From contig CACSJR010000001.1 in assembly GCA_902706235.1 (NCBI GenBank), forward strand, positions 62,001-126,000: a stretch of DNA of 64,000 nt, written 5' to 3'. A program made the translations under genes and the position numbers. The notes below the pieces were generated by a model. The model saw only the letters and a list, made by a program, of their open reading frames with translations, did no database searches and was not told the origin of the DNA. This DNA is from Citrobacter sp. 18056 (GTDB taxonomy: Bacteria; Pseudomonadota; Gammaproteobacteria; Enterobacterales; Enterobacteriaceae). Within the stretch, counting starts at the first letter, position 1. Every line of letters begins with the position of its first letter. This document shows, piece by piece, positions 44,156 through 53,725 of the stretch.

Positions 44156-44868
44156 TGATTGTTACTCTGGATAAAGCCTGGAAAACCGAATTATTATTCC
44201 TGCCTGCCAGAAATGGTGGGGGGCAACTTGTCGGATTAGAAATAATCGCGAACGTTGTTGGCGTGGATGATGCGGTGCGTACGCCGACCACGCTGGTGAC
44301 GTCCCGCCTGAGCGCTGAACAGGAAGTCATCCTGTTTCGCGAAAAACTCGCGTTACTCGAAACCTGCCGAATATTTTTTATTCAACAGCAATTAATTGCG
44401 TGGATTAATATAACGCCGGCAATTGCCTTTGCGTTGTTAACACAAAAAGTGTTGGCGGAAGAGGCCGCGCGATTTGCCTTTCTGGAGTTTACGGTCAATG
44501 AAAACTTTCCAGAATTGAATGCCATCGACAAAAATCATTTGCTGGTTCAACTGGCAAATCTTTTCCCGCTGATGCTGGCCAATTTTGGTGCCGGAGACGC
44601 ATCCACCCAGGCTGTTTTCAGTGGGTTGTTCAAACGCGTTATGCTGGATAAAAACTTTATTCAGCAACAGGCGTTATTATTATCGTTTGATCCCTTTATG
44701 CGGGCCATAATCGCCCAGGTACAGCCCTGCTGTAGTGCGATTATGGCGGCAGGTGTGGACAACCCGCAGATCCTTGAACGTCTGGAGCCCTGGGGTCTGA
44801 GCGCATATCAGGGATTACTGTGGCCCACCGTTGATAGCGCATCGCTAACCCGTCTGATGCAGGAATAA
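44155..44868 (+). CDS. ydiV: Degenerate EAL-domain anti-FlhDC factor YdiV
   Basis: A 237-residue protein of the EAL fold that lacks the EAL catalytic motif (here LEII in place of ELL-type residues near position 30), so it is not expected to hydrolyse c-di-GMP. In Salmonella and E. coli YdiV binds FlhD and blocks FlhDC, repressing flagella. The match to E. coli YdiV is moderate but covers the full length, e.g. [10 protein letters not shown] and AQVQPCC. Start ATG 44155 gives the E. coli length; a GTG at 44146 is an alternative. Confidence 0.87.
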   Translation: MIVTLDKAWKTELLFLPARNGGGQLVGLEIIANVVGVDDAVRTPTTLVTSRLSAEQEVILFREKLALLETCRIFFIQQQLIAWINITPAIAFALLTQKVLAEEAARFAFLEFTVNENFPELNAIDKNHLLVQLANLFPLMLANFGAGDASTQAVFSGLFKRVMLDKNFIQQQALLLSFDPFMRAIIAQVQPCCSAIMAAGVDNPQILERLEPWGLSAYQGLLWPTVDSASLTRLMQE

Positions 44869-44929
44869 CCCTGTATCTCGCCCGTATTTATCTGCCCTCA
44901 CAGGCACTACACTACAGACAGGAGGAACC

Positions 44930-46372
44930 ATGACCCTGTCTTTTACCCATCACTGGCGCGATGAGCTGCCAGGTTTTTATACCGAACTGTCACCGACGCC
45001 GCTGGCTAATGCACGCCTGATTTGGCACAACGCGGCGCTGGCGCAGAGTCTCGATCTGCCTGAATCGCTGTTCAGGCCTGAAAAAGGCGCGGGCGTGTGG
45101 GGCGGCGAAACGTTGCTGCCTGGAATGCTGCCCCTCGCGCAGGTCTACAGTGGCCATCAGTTTGGCGTCTGGGCCGGTCAACTTGGCGACGGACGCGGCA
45201 TCTTGCTCGGCGAACAGCAGTTGGCCGACGGACGTCGTTACGACTGGCACCTGAAAGGCGCAGGACTGACGCCGTATTCCCGAATGGGCGATGGGCGCGC
45301 GGTATTGCGCTCCACGTTACGCGAAAGTCTGGCGTCTGAGGCGATGTTCGCGCTCGGCATTCCGACCACGCGTGCGCTATCAGTGGTAACCAGCGACACG
45401 CCGGTATACCGAGAAACGGTTGAGCAGGGCGCTATGTTGATGCGTCTGGCGGAAAGTCATGTGCGTTTCGGCCATTTCGAACACTTCTACTACCGCCGTG
45501 AACCGGAAAAGGTACGTGAGCTGGCGGATTATGTGATTCGTCATCACTGGCCGCAGCTGGGATCCGAAACCGAAAAGTATGCGCTGTGGTTCCGTGACGT
45601 TGTCACCCGTACTGCGCGTCTGATTGCCCTCTGGCAAACCGTTGGCTTCTGTCACGGGGTGATGAACACGGACAATATGTCGATTCTGGGTCTGACCATG
45701 GACTACGGTCCGTACGGTTTCCTCGATGATTATCAGCCAGGCTTTATCTGCAATCACTCTGACCATCAGGGTCGCTACAGCTTTGATAATCAGCCTGCGG
45801 CGGCGCTGTGGAACCTGCAACGCCTGGCGCAGTCGCTGTCGCCATTTATCTCGGTGGATGTGCTCAACGATGCGCTGGACGGTTATCAGGAAGCATTGCT
45901 GGTGGAATACGGTCAGCGGATGCGCGGCAAGCTCGGTCTGTTCTCGGAGCAAAAGGGCGACAACGAACTGCTGAACAGGCTGTTTAGTCTGATGGAGCGT
46001 GAGGGCAGCGATTACACCCGTACTTTCCGTATGTTGAGCGAGACGGAACAGCAGAGTGCGAGTTCACCGTTGCGCGATGAGTTTATCGATCGGGCGGCGT
46101 TTGATACGTGGTTTAGCGACTATCGCGCGCGCTTGCAGCAGGATCGGGTGGATGACGCCACGCGCCAGCAAAGTATGAAGCAGGTGAATCCGGTGGTGGT
46201 GTTACGCAACTGGCTGGCACAGCGCGCCATCGAGCAGGCTGAACGCGGGGACTATGCCGAGTTTGAGCGTTTGCATGAGGCGTTACGTGACCCGTTTGCA
46301 GTCCGGAGTGATGACTATGCCAGCCGTCCGCCTGAGTGGGGAAAGCGGCTGGAGGTGAGTTGTTCGAGCTGA
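44930..46372 (+). CDS. selO: Protein adenylyltransferase SelO (YdiU)
   Basis: A 480-residue pseudokinase that transfers AMP from ATP to Ser/Thr/Tyr of target proteins; in E. coli it is linked to oxidative stress. Visible family segments are [43 protein letters not shown] and [20 protein letters not shown]. The E. coli protein has 478 residues and no selenocysteine; here too the tail ends ...CSS before TGA (VSCSS-stop), like other enterobacteria. SD GGAGG. Converges on hmuV with 2 bases between the stops. Confidence 0.95.
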   Translation: MTLSFTHHWRDELPGFYTELSPTPLANARLIWHNAALAQSLDLPESLFRPEKGAGVWGGETLLPGMLPLAQVYSGHQFGVWAGQLGDGRGILLGEQQLADGRRYDWHLKGAGLTPYSRMGDGRAVLRSTLRESLASEAMFALGIPTTRALSVVTSDTPVYRETVEQGAMLMRLAESHVRFGHFEHFYYRREPEKVRELADYVIRHHWPQLGSETEKYALWFRDVVTRTARLIALWQTVGFCHGVMNTDNMSILGLTMDYGPYGFLDDYQPGFICNHSDHQGRYSFDNQPAAALWNLQRLAQSLSPFISVDVLNDALDGYQEALLVEYGQRMRGKLGLFSEQKGDNELLNRLFSLMEREGSDYTRTFRMLSETEQQSASSPLRDEFIDRAAFDTWFSDYRARLQQDRVDDATRQQSMKQVNPVVVLRNWLAQRAIEQAERGDYAEFERLHEALRDPFAVRSDDYASRPPEWGKRLEVSCSS

Positions 46373-46374
46373 CG

Positions 46375-47142
46375 TTACGGGGCTAAAAACACCTGTGGCG
46401 TGTGGCTGCCGGGGTGCTGACCGATGTGCACTTCGGCGCCATACCAGCGGCTCAGGGTGTCCGCCTGCAACACTTGTTGCGCGCTGCCCTGAGCCACTAT
46501 CTCTCCCTCATGAAGCAGGATAAGCCTGTCAGCCCAAAGTGCGGCCAGATTGAGATCGTGCAGCACCGCGCAGACGTGAAGATTTCCGGCCTGCGTCAGA
46601 CTTTTCAACAAGCGAAGCACATGCTGCTGATGATATAAATCCAGCGCCGACGTTGGCTCATCAAGAAATAACCAGCCCTGTGGCGCATCGTTCACCCATA
46701 GCTGCGCCAGCGCGCGCGCCAACTGAACCCGCTGTTGCTCCCCACCTGAAAGGGCATTGTATTTCCGGCCTGACAGCGGGGCGCACCCGGTCAGAGCCAT
46801 GACTTGTTCAACGACTTTTCGGCTATTGCTCTGTTCCCGCGGTGCGCGCCCCATGGTAATCACATCTTCCACAGGCCAGTCGAAACCCAGTTGGCTTTGC
46901 TGGCGCATTACAGCCCGCTGGCGAGACAGCGTCTGAGGCGTCCAGGCGGATAACGGTTTATCGTTCAGCAGACAGTGCCCGTTATCCGGCGGAAAATAAC
47001 CGGTCAGCACGCGCAGTAGCGTCGATTTTCCCGCGCCATTGGGGCCAATCAGCGCCACCAGTTCGCCGGGTACCAGCGTCAGATTGATGTCACGTAACAC
47101 CGGGGAGTAGCACAGATTAATGGCCTGTAAGCGATTAGCCAT
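46375..47142 (-). CDS. hmuV: Haem ABC transporter ATPase
   Basis: A 255-residue ATPase with Walker [10 protein letters not shown], signature LSGGEQQRVQLA, Walker B LFLDEPTSALD and H-loop VLHDLNLA. The ATG at 47142 has GGAGG 5 bases upstream and overlaps the hmuU stop by 8 bases, so the chosen start fits coupled translation. Last gene of the haem operon. Confidence 0.95.
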   Translation of the reverse strand: MANRLQAINLCYSPVLRDINLTLVPGELVALIGPNGAGKSTLLRVLTGYFPPDNGHCLLNDKPLSAWTPQTLSRQRAVMRQQSQLGFDWPVEDVITMGRAPREQSNSRKVVEQVMALTGCAPLSGRKYNALSGGEQQRVQLARALAQLWVNDAPQGWLFLDEPTSALDLYHQQHVLRLLKSLTQAGNLHVCAVLHDLNLAALWADRLILLHEGEIVAQGSAQQVLQADTLSRWYGAEVHIGQHPGSHTPQVFLAP

Positions 47143-48124
47143 GTTGGCCTCCACGACGGAAAATCATCCATAAAAACCACGGCGCGCCGAGCAGGCTGGT
47201 CAACAGACCGACCGGCATTTCCGCAGGCGCAACCAGCGTACGAGCCACGGTGTCTGCAACCAGCAGCAAAATGGCACCGACCAGCACCGAACCGGGAATG
47301 ACCGCCCGATGATCGGCCCCGAGCCACATGCGTAGCAAGTGCGGCACCACCAGCCCGATAAAGCCAATCACGCCGCTGACCGCTACCGCCGCTGCAACCA
47401 GCAGAGCGCTGCACATCAATAAACGTCGCTGGATCTGACGTACGTTCACGCCGAGGTAATGCGCTTCTTCATCACCCAGCTGCAGCAAATTCAGCGGTTT
47501 TGCCAGCCACCAGATAATGAACACCGTCGGCAGCATCAGCGAGGCCGTCGCCAGCAGCGTTGACCACTGCGCCTGACCGAGACTGCCCATACCCCACAGC
47601 GAGAGTTGACGCAGCTGCGCATCGTTGCTGAGCCACGACAGCACGCCCACCGCCGCGCCACACAGCGCGTTAATCGCAATCCCCACCAACAGCAGGCGCG
47701 AGAGCGAATTGTCGTTACGCTGGCTGAGGACGAAAATCACCATTGTCACCGCCAGGCTGCCGAGAAACGCCGCCAGCATCGGGGCGTACAACATCAGCAC
47801 CATCGGCAGTGATAAGGGTAAAACCACCCACATCGCTACCGCCAGCGCGGCACCGCTGCTGATCCCCAGCAGGCCGGGATCCGCCAGCGGATTGCGAAAC
47901 AGCCCTTGCATCACGCAGCCCGCCAGTGCCAGCGAGCCGCCGATGGTCAGCGCCAAAAGCACGCGAGGCAAACGAATGGTGAACCAGATTTGACGCAGCG
48001 CGCTGTCGCCACGCCAGAGTATATCTAACGGCAGCTTCAGTGCGCCAAAGGTGGTGGCGCCCAGCGTTAACAGCGTTAGCAAGGCCAGAAGTGACCACAG
48101 AGAACGGGAAACCAACGGCGTCAT
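47135..48124 (-). CDS. hmuU: Haem ABC transporter permease
   Basis: A 329-residue FecCD-family permease with about nine or ten helices. Conserved stretches: IRLPRVLLALTIGGSLALAGCVMQGLFRNPLADPGLLG and GVIGFIGLVVPHLLRM. It is a paralogue of BtuC, 6 kb away; placement between hmuT and hmuV assigns it to haem. Its ATG shares one base with the hmuT stop (TGATG). Confidence 0.95.
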   Translation of the reverse strand: MTPLVSRSLWSLLALLTLLTLGATTFGALKLPLDILWRGDSALRQIWFTIRLPRVLLALTIGGSLALAGCVMQGLFRNPLADPGLLGISSGAALAVAMWVVLPLSLPMVLMLYAPMLAAFLGSLAVTMVIFVLSQRNDNSLSRLLLVGIAINALCGAAVGVLSWLSNDAQLRQLSLWGMGSLGQAQWSTLLATASLMLPTVFIIWWLAKPLNLLQLGDEEAHYLGVNVRQIQRRLLMCSALLVAAAVAVSGVIGFIGLVVPHLLRMWLGADHRAVIPGSVLVGAILLLVADTVARTLVAPAEMPVGLLTSLLGAPWFLWMIFRRGGQHG

Positions 48125-48942
48125 CAGGGAAGTTGCTCCGCTTTATGCCGCAGCTGTTGAATCGCTTCCGGGGTGCGAATGCTGAAACCTAACAACGCCA
48201 TGTCATCGATCTGCAGCACCTGTTTATTGCGCCCGGCCGGAGTTTGCGCCAGACCTGGCAACGTCCACAACCCGTTTTCGCCGCCCATGCCTTTAACGCC
48301 ATCGGTTGAAATCACCACCAGATCCGGCTGGCTGGCGATCACACCTTCCTGAGAAAGCGGCTGATACCGGTTAAAGCCCTGCATGGCATTTTGTAGCCCC
48401 GCAGCACGAATAGCCGAATCGGCCCCGGTTTGCTGCCCGGCGGCCATGGCGCTCATGCCGCCGTGGCTGAGAATAAATAGCACGCGTTTATTGAGTTGCG
48501 TTTTAGGCAACGTGTCCAGCGCCTGCTTCATCTGTTGACGGAGCTGCTCGCCTTCGGCGTCTTTATGTAATGCTTCGGCGACGATGCGAATTTTGTCGTC
48601 AATCACGGAAACGTCGTTACTACCCGGAACCGTCACTACCATCACGCCGTTTTGTTCGACCTGTTTCAACGCAAGTGATGGTTGGGCCTGCACGCTGGCG
48701 AGAACGGTCGTCGGGCGCGTGGCGAGAATGCCTTCGGCGTTCAGCTGACGCAGATAGCCCACGTCAGGTAATTTCAACGCTTCAGGCGGCCACATGCTGG
48801 TACTGTCTCGTGCAACGAGGGCGCTTTGCGCCCCCAGTGCGTAGACAATCTCCGTCACGTCGCCGCCAAGCGTTACCACTTTTTGAGCTGCCGCCCCTGC
48901 CAGCAGAGGCAGGGCGGCCATCAACGCGACGACGGCTCTCAT
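48124..48942 (-). CDS. hmuT: Periplasmic haem-binding protein
   Basis: A 272-residue class III substrate-binding protein. A short signal peptide (RAVVALMAALPLLAGAAA) is followed by the SBP core beginning KVVTLGGDVTEIVYALGA. The YxxL-type haem site cannot be assigned with certainty. Its ATG overlaps the hmuS stop by 4 bases. Confidence 0.94.
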   Translation of the reverse strand: MRAVVALMAALPLLAGAAAQKVVTLGGDVTEIVYALGAQSALVARDSTSMWPPEALKLPDVGYLRQLNAEGILATRPTTVLASVQAQPSLALKQVEQNGVMVVTVPGSNDVSVIDDKIRIVAEALHKDAEGEQLRQQMKQALDTLPKTQLNKRVLFILSHGGMSAMAAGQQTGADSAIRAAGLQNAMQGFNRYQPLSQEGVIASQPDLVVISTDGVKGMGGENGLWTLPGLAQTPAGRNKQVLQIDDMALLGFSIRTPEAIQQLRHKAEQLP

Positions 48943-49967
48943 GCGGCCAGCCCTTTGGCAATCAGCGCTTCAACCTGCGCACGCCACTGGGTTTGTTCCG
49001 GTTCGCCTTCGGTGCGTTGACCATAAAGCTGCGCAATCTGCGTGCCGTCGGCGGCGAACAGTTCGAGGCTGGTGACGTGGCCATCGGCGGTCGGTTTGCG
49101 CGTCACCCAGGTTTCGGCGATGGTGTCTTCGCGCAGGTGCAAAGTGAAGGCTGAATTAAAGATGTTCAGCCAACCTTTCATCGGCACGACTTTTTCGATA
49201 GCGCCGGTGAAAATTTGCACGCAACCACGGTTGCCAACGAAGACCATAATCTCGTTTGCATCCTGATAGGCATTCGCCAGCAGGCGCGCTACGGCATCGT
49301 TATCCACCTGACACGCCAGGTCATCACCCACCAGGCGGAAAGCCTGCTGACGGCTCAGATTGTGACGCTTAAGCAGGGTGAAGAACTGGTGCACGTCGGT
49401 CATCGCACGCCATTCACCGTCGAGGGTTATACCATCGATATCTCCACTGGTGGTCGGTACATCAACCGCTTTCAGTTCGAGCGCCGGGTTATCGGCATGG
49501 ATAAAGCGGGTCAGAATATCAGCCCACGCGGTCATGTCGGTGGCGTCTGTGGTGTACACCTTCAGCAGCACGTCGCCCTGATGGTCAAAGAATTGAATGC
49601 TCTGACGCTCGCCGCGGGCGCTGGTTTCGCTGATGTGGAAAACGCTGGCCCACTGATTGAGGAACAGGCGCAAGTCGAGCGCACGCGGATTGAGCACCAG
49701 ACCAGCATGGCCGCTGAGGTGCTGATTGGTGAAGCTGCCGACCTGTTCGTGAACGGCGTATTCGTTACGGCAGATGCATTTCACGTCGCCGGCGGCTTCA
49801 AGGGCAGTCAGCACGTCGCGCACTTCACCCTGTAAACGCCAGGCATCGTGGCCTACCCGCGCCCAGGTCAGTTCCGCTTCGCTGATGTGCATCATTGCGG
49901 CGATGTCACGCGCATATTTTCCCGGATTTTCTTCTTTTAATGCCAGCCAGCGTGTGTAGTGATTCAT
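48939..49967 (-). CDS. hmuS: Haem-degrading / haem-trafficking protein HmuS
   Basis: A 342-residue HemS/ChuS family cytoplasmic protein made of two similar halves (compare TRWLALKEENPGKYARDIAAMM and the second-half MTDVHQFFTLLKRHNLSRQQAFRL). Family members bind haem and either degrade it or pass it on. Two ATGs are possible; that at 49967 has AAGGA at 8 bases and is preferred over the one at 49973, which is too close. Confidence 0.94.
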   Translation of the reverse strand: MNHYTRWLALKEENPGKYARDIAAMMHISEAELTWARVGHDAWRLQGEVRDVLTALEAAGDVKCICRNEYAVHEQVGSFTNQHLSGHAGLVLNPRALDLRLFLNQWASVFHISETSARGERQSIQFFDHQGDVLLKVYTTDATDMTAWADILTRFIHADNPALELKAVDVPTTSGDIDGITLDGEWRAMTDVHQFFTLLKRHNLSRQQAFRLVGDDLACQVDNDAVARLLANAYQDANEIMVFVGNRGCVQIFTGAIEKVVPMKGWLNIFNSAFTLHLREDTIAETWVTRKPTADGHVTSLELFAADGTQIAQLYGQRTEGEPEQTQWRAQVEALIAKGLAA

Positions 49968-49991
49968 TGTCATATTCCTTCCAGATGAAAT

Positions 49992-50009
49992 ACCCCGGCG
50001 AACCGGGGT
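49992..50009 (-). promoter_or_regulatory. Stem-loop between hmuR and hmuS
   Basis: ACCCCGG, CGAA, CCGGGGT, a perfect 7-bp stem in the 49-base gap, without a T run. Likely an mRNA-stabilising or expression-tuning hairpin that favours the receptor cistron. Confidence 0.65.
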
Positions 50010-50016
50010 TGGGTGA

Positions 50017-51996
50017 TTACCACTGATAACTCACGAAAATCTTACCGTTCTGGCCATCCTGCGGGATGCCCTGCGGTGAGTAATATTCTTTGTCGAAGGC
50101 GTTGCCAAACACCAGCGAGGTGGTCAGGCCGCTCAGCGCCTGCTGGCCTTTATAGCTCACGTAGAAATCGTTCACGCCATAGCCCGCCTGCGGGGTGGCG
50201 CTTATGCTCTTCGTGTCTTCTGCGAAGGTGCCAATCCAGCCCACCGAGAAACCGCTCTGGGCAATCGGGACGTCGAGACGAGAGGTGACGGTATCCGGGT
50301 TAATTGAGGTCAGCCAGTCGCCGGTATCGGTGTCTTTGCCGCGAGTCCGGTTGTATGCCACGTCGAGGCTGAACAGGTCAGTGGTGTATTTGGTCATCAC
50401 ATCCCAACCCCAGATTTTTGCGTTCGGCACATTGATGGAGGTGGTTGAGGCCGCCGCGAAATCAACAGACGTGGTGATGTAATCTTTGGCATTAGTGTCG
50501 AAGTAGCTGGCTTTAAACTCGAACGCATCGTTCGCCAGCATCACGTCGTCAAAGCGCAGACCAAAGCCGTACTCCTGCGTTTCGTTGGTTTCCGGGCGCA
50601 GGTTCGGATTCGGTACCCAATAGTTAGTGTAGAAACTGCCAATGGAGAAATGTCTGGAGTCGTTATACATCTCGCCCATCGTCGGCGCGCGGAAGGCCTG
50701 TGCCCAGGAGCCAAACAGCATCAGCCAGTCGGTTGGGCTGATGGTCATGCCTGCCCGGGAAGACCATTTATCTGCATCGACGTCGTCATAGCCATCGCTG
50801 GTGCCGCGATAGTTGTCGTAGCGCGTGCCGCCAAGAATAGTAACCGGCAGGTCGCGCAGGGTGATTTCGTCCTGCAGCCAACCAGAGCTGAAGTTAATGC
50901 GCGCGTTCGGAAAACCGGTGGTCATGCCGCCAGGGTTTTGCTCCTGACGGTAGTATTCGCCGCCGTAGGTCAGCAGGTGTGAGGCGAAGCTGTCGGTGAA
51001 CAGGCGCGTGCGGTTTTCAACTTTCCCACCTTTGGTGGTTTGTTTGCGGAATTCGCCGGAGTCGTCGAGGTTCTGCGCGTTGATGCGCACTTCTGACCAG
51101 TAGCCTTTGACGTCGGCATTCAGCCAGTCGTTGCCTTCCGGCGCGATGTTGTACGTCAACTGCGCGTCGCGCTGAATGGTAGAGCGGTCAGTCATCGGGT
51201 TGCTGCTGTCAGACGCTTGTGGCGTTTGCGGGTTTTTGGGCTCCTGCGCGGCGTTGTTGTAATACCGCAGGGAACCGCTCAGCTTCTGCGCCGGGTCGAT
51301 TTTCCAGCTACCTTTCGCGAGGAAGTTAGTAATGCTTTCGTCATTCGGGGCTGTGAAACCATCGCTCTGTTTCAAATCGCCGCGGTCACGACTGGACCAG
51401 GAGACAATCCCGTCGAGGGTATCGGTACGACCAAAGGCGCTGGCACCCATGCCAAGGCTGTTATCGCCAGTGCCGCCGGTGCCAAACACGCGGTAGCCGC
51501 TGTTCTGACCCACATGCAGCAGGTCTGCTGCATCAACGGTGTCATAGGAAATCACGCCGCCCAACGCGCCGCTACCATACAGCAACGCGCCGGGGCCACG
51601 TACGACTTCGATACGCTTGATAAGCGCCGGGTCGAGGAACGTGCTGTTGAGGTGGCCAGTGTCGGTGCCCTGACGAATGCCATCGACCATGACCAGCACG
51701 CCGCGACGGTCGTAGCCGCGCAGGTTGATGTCCTGACCGTTGGTACGGCCGGTGCCGTCAATGGTCAAACCCGGAACCTGGCGCAGCATATCTGCGGCGG
51801 AGCTGGCAGTCTGGCCTTCAGGGGTGTCGGCGTCGATAACGGTAACCATCATTGGTGCTTCAAACGCGCTGCGTTCGTTGCCGGTGGCAGTTACGGTCAT
51901 TTGTTCAGAGGCAGCGAAAGCCGGAGTGGTGATGGCGCCGAATACAGCCAGTGCGACCAGCGATGGGCGCAGCGACGCGGAATGCAGGTGTAGCAT
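50017..51996 (-). CDS. hmuR: TonB-dependent haem/haemoglobin receptor
   Basis: A 659-residue outer-membrane receptor. Signal peptide (SLVALAVFGAITTPAFA), TonB box-like EQMTVTATG, plug domain with LRQVPGLTIDGTG and DINLRGYDRRGVLVMVDGIRQG, then a 22-strand barrel ending with Trp (VSYQW). FRAP and NPNLRPET motifs (seen as AFRAPTMGEMY and NPNLRPETNE), hallmarks of haem receptors of the HmuR/ShuA type, support the substrate. ATG 51996 with GGAGAG is preferred over one four codons upstream. Confidence 0.95.
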   Translation of the reverse strand: MLHLHSASLRPSLVALAVFGAITTPAFAASEQMTVTATGNERSAFEAPMMVTVIDADTPEGQTASSAADMLRQVPGLTIDGTGRTNGQDINLRGYDRRGVLVMVDGIRQGTDTGHLNSTFLDPALIKRIEVVRGPGALLYGSGALGGVISYDTVDAADLLHVGQNSGYRVFGTGGTGDNSLGMGASAFGRTDTLDGIVSWSSRDRGDLKQSDGFTAPNDESITNFLAKGSWKIDPAQKLSGSLRYYNNAAQEPKNPQTPQASDSSNPMTDRSTIQRDAQLTYNIAPEGNDWLNADVKGYWSEVRINAQNLDDSGEFRKQTTKGGKVENRTRLFTDSFASHLLTYGGEYYRQEQNPGGMTTGFPNARINFSSGWLQDEITLRDLPVTILGGTRYDNYRGTSDGYDDVDADKWSSRAGMTISPTDWLMLFGSWAQAFRAPTMGEMYNDSRHFSIGSFYTNYWVPNPNLRPETNETQEYGFGLRFDDVMLANDAFEFKASYFDTNAKDYITTSVDFAAASTTSINVPNAKIWGWDVMTKYTTDLFSLDVAYNRTRGKDTDTGDWLTSINPDTVTSRLDVPIAQSGFSVGWIGTFAEDTKSISATPQAGYGVNDFYVSYKGQQALSGLTTSLVFGNAFDKEYYSPQGIPQDGQNGKIFVSYQW

Positions 51997-52077
51997 GCAA
52001 CTCTCCATGAAAAGTGAAAAGCGCTGGCTGCCTCGGCGAGTCCCTGGGTGGCTGGCGAAATGTTGTGTGTAAGGTTG

Positions 52078-52263
52078 TTATTTAGTCAGGATCAGTTTGC
52101 CGGCATGGGTCTGGCGCAGTAAGTACTGCTGGCCATCATGCTCAATGATGACGCGACCTTCCGCACCCAGCAGGGTTTTGCTGCTCACGCGGCGATCTTC
52201 AGCCTGCGGTTGCGGAGTCGGGGATCTTTTGCCTGCGGTCAGGAATGTATCCGATGATGTCAT
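52078..52263 (-). CDS. hemP: Hemin uptake protein HemP / YdiE
   Basis: A 61-residue protein with the HemP domain: [26 protein letters not shown] then HAGKLILTK. Corresponds to E. coli YdiE (63 aa), which in K-12 is left as an orphan at this position. It is the first gene of the operon and lies directly below the Fur box. The start at [11 protein letters not shown] is chosen because the longer frame would start inside the Fur box; the SD is weak. Its biochemical role is uncertain. Confidence 0.9.
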   Translation of the reverse strand: MTSSDTFLTAGKRSPTPQPQAEDRRVSSKTLLGAEGRVIIEHDGQQYLLRQTHAGKLILTK

Positions 52264-52287
52264 AGTGTTAAAAATAGCAATCAATGT

Positions 52288-52306
52288 AACAATGATAATC
52301 ATTATC
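52288..52306 (-). promoter_or_regulatory. Fur box of the haem operon
   Basis: AACAATGATAATCATTATC on the plus strand matches 17 of 19 positions of the Fur consensus GATAATGATAATCATTATC. It lies 25 bases upstream of hemP, so iron-replete repression of hemP-hmuRSTUV is strongly expected. Confidence 0.93.
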
Positions 52307-52467
52307 AACAAATCAAAAAACTCAGCAACCCCTTTTGTGAAAAATAGGTGACTGGATCAAAAAAGATTGTTTCGGTACAGGAGGATATTGTCCGGCGACG
52401 TACTTTATTAGCCGACGATGGCTGCCGGTTTTTGAAGGGAGCGAGGAGAGATAAACGGGAGATTTCC

Positions 52468-52495
52468 GTGCCGGGCAACGTGTTTCGCCCGACAC
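52468..52495 (-). repeat. REP-like imperfect palindrome after aroH
   Basis: GTGCCGGGC and GCCCGACAC (one mismatch) around a 10-base loop, 11 bases beyond the aroH stop. It resembles a REP/PU unit or a weak terminator without T run. Confidence 0.4.
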
Positions 52496-52506
52496 GAAAA
52501 GCACAC

Positions 52507-53553
52507 TCAGAAGCGGGTATCAATCGCCGCAGCAAGTTTATCCAACAGAATTTCGCTGTCTTCCCAGCTCAGACAAGGATCGGTGATCGACTGCCCGTAC
52601 ACCAGCGGCTGTCCGCCCACGATTTTTTGCGTGCCTTCGCGCAGGAAGCTTTCCGCCATAATCCCGGCAATCGCCGTCGAACCATTGCGAATTTGCTGAC
52701 AGATATCGTCACACACTTCCAGCTGACGGCGGTGCTGTTTCTGGCAGTTGCCGTGGCTGAAATCGATAACCAGTTGTTCCGGCAGGTCGAATTCGTGCAG
52801 CGTATCGCAGGCGACCGCAATGTCTGACGCATGATAGTTCGGCTTTTTGCCGCCGCGCATGATGATGTGACCGTACGGGTTACCGCTGGTCTGATAAATC
52901 GTCATCTGACCGTTTTTGTCCGGCGAGAGGAACATATGACTGGCGCGCGCGGCACGGATTGCATCCACGGCAATGCGGGTATTACCGTCAGTGCCGTTTT
53001 TGAACCCGACCGGGCAGGAAAGCGCGGAGGCCATTTCACGGTGAATTTGACTTTCCGTCGTACGCGCACCAATGGCGCCCCAGCTGATTAAATCGGCGAT
53101 GAACTGACCGGTCACCATATCGAGAAACTCGGTGGCAGTGGGGACGCCCAACTCATTGACCTGCAGCAGCAGCTTGCGTGCCTGCTCGATACCGTGATTT
53201 ACGCGGTAGCTGCCGTTGAGATCCGGATCGGAAATCAGGCCTTTCCAGCCCACTACCGTACGCGGTTTTTCGAAATAGGTACGCATCACGATTTCAAGGC
53301 GCGACTGGTGTTTTTCACGCAGCGACTGCAGACGATGCGCGTAATCCATTGCTGCATCCAGGTCATGGATGGAGCAGGGGCCAATCACCACTAACAGACG
53401 TTTATCTTCGCCGTTGAGGATTTTTTCGATGCGACGGCGGGAGGCGGTAACGTGACCGGCAACCCCGGAAGTGACAGGGTAACGTTGCGCCAGTTCAGCA
53501 GGCGTTACCAGACTGTCGATGCGCGCCGAACGCAGTTCATCAGTTTTGTTCAT
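52507..53553 (-). CDS. aroH: Trp-sensitive DAHP synthase
   Basis: A 348-residue class I 3-deoxy-D-arabino-heptulosonate-7-phosphate synthase, the first step of the shikimate pathway. Motifs: VIGPCSIHD, MRTYFEKPRTVVGWKGL, GARTTESQ, PVGFKNGTDG and DFSHGNCQK. The N-terminal sequence MNKTDELRSARI resembles AroH rather than AroF or AroG, and the TrpR operator and ppsR neighbour confirm it. An in-frame ATG 23 codons upstream is ignored. Confidence 0.97.
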   Translation of the reverse strand: MNKTDELRSARIDSLVTPAELAQRYPVTSGVAGHVTASRRRIEKILNGEDKRLLVVIGPCSIHDLDAAMDYAHRLQSLREKHQSRLEIVMRTYFEKPRTVVGWKGLISDPDLNGSYRVNHGIEQARKLLLQVNELGVPTATEFLDMVTGQFIADLISWGAIGARTTESQIHREMASALSCPVGFKNGTDGNTRIAVDAIRAARASHMFLSPDKNGQMTIYQTSGNPYGHIIMRGGKKPNYHASDIAVACDTLHEFDLPEQLVIDFSHGNCQKQHRRQLEVCDDICQQIRNGSTAIAGIMAESFLREGTQKIVGGQPLVYGQSITDPCLSWEDSEILLDKLAAAIDTRF

Positions 53554-53707
53554 TGGAACTCTCAGAATTTGGTGGCTTCTACGGCAGGAATACCGGAAGT
53601 GATGCGCATCACGATAAACCAATCTCTGCTGAATTCAAGGTTCAACACCGATTCAGCAACGTGATGCGCATACATTGCAAAAAGATGATAGCGCATTTTG
53701 CAATGAT

Positions 53708-53725
53708 GTACTAGTGTGTTAGTAC
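53708..53725 (-). promoter_or_regulatory. TrpR operator / aroH promoter region
   Basis: GTACTAGTGTGTTAGTAC is an 18-base near-palindrome close to the TrpR consensus (GNACTAGTTNACTAGTNC). It overlaps the ppsR stop codon. On the minus strand TATCAT lies about 17 bases beyond TAGTAC, so the operator covers the -35, as known for E. coli aroH. Confidence 0.8.
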
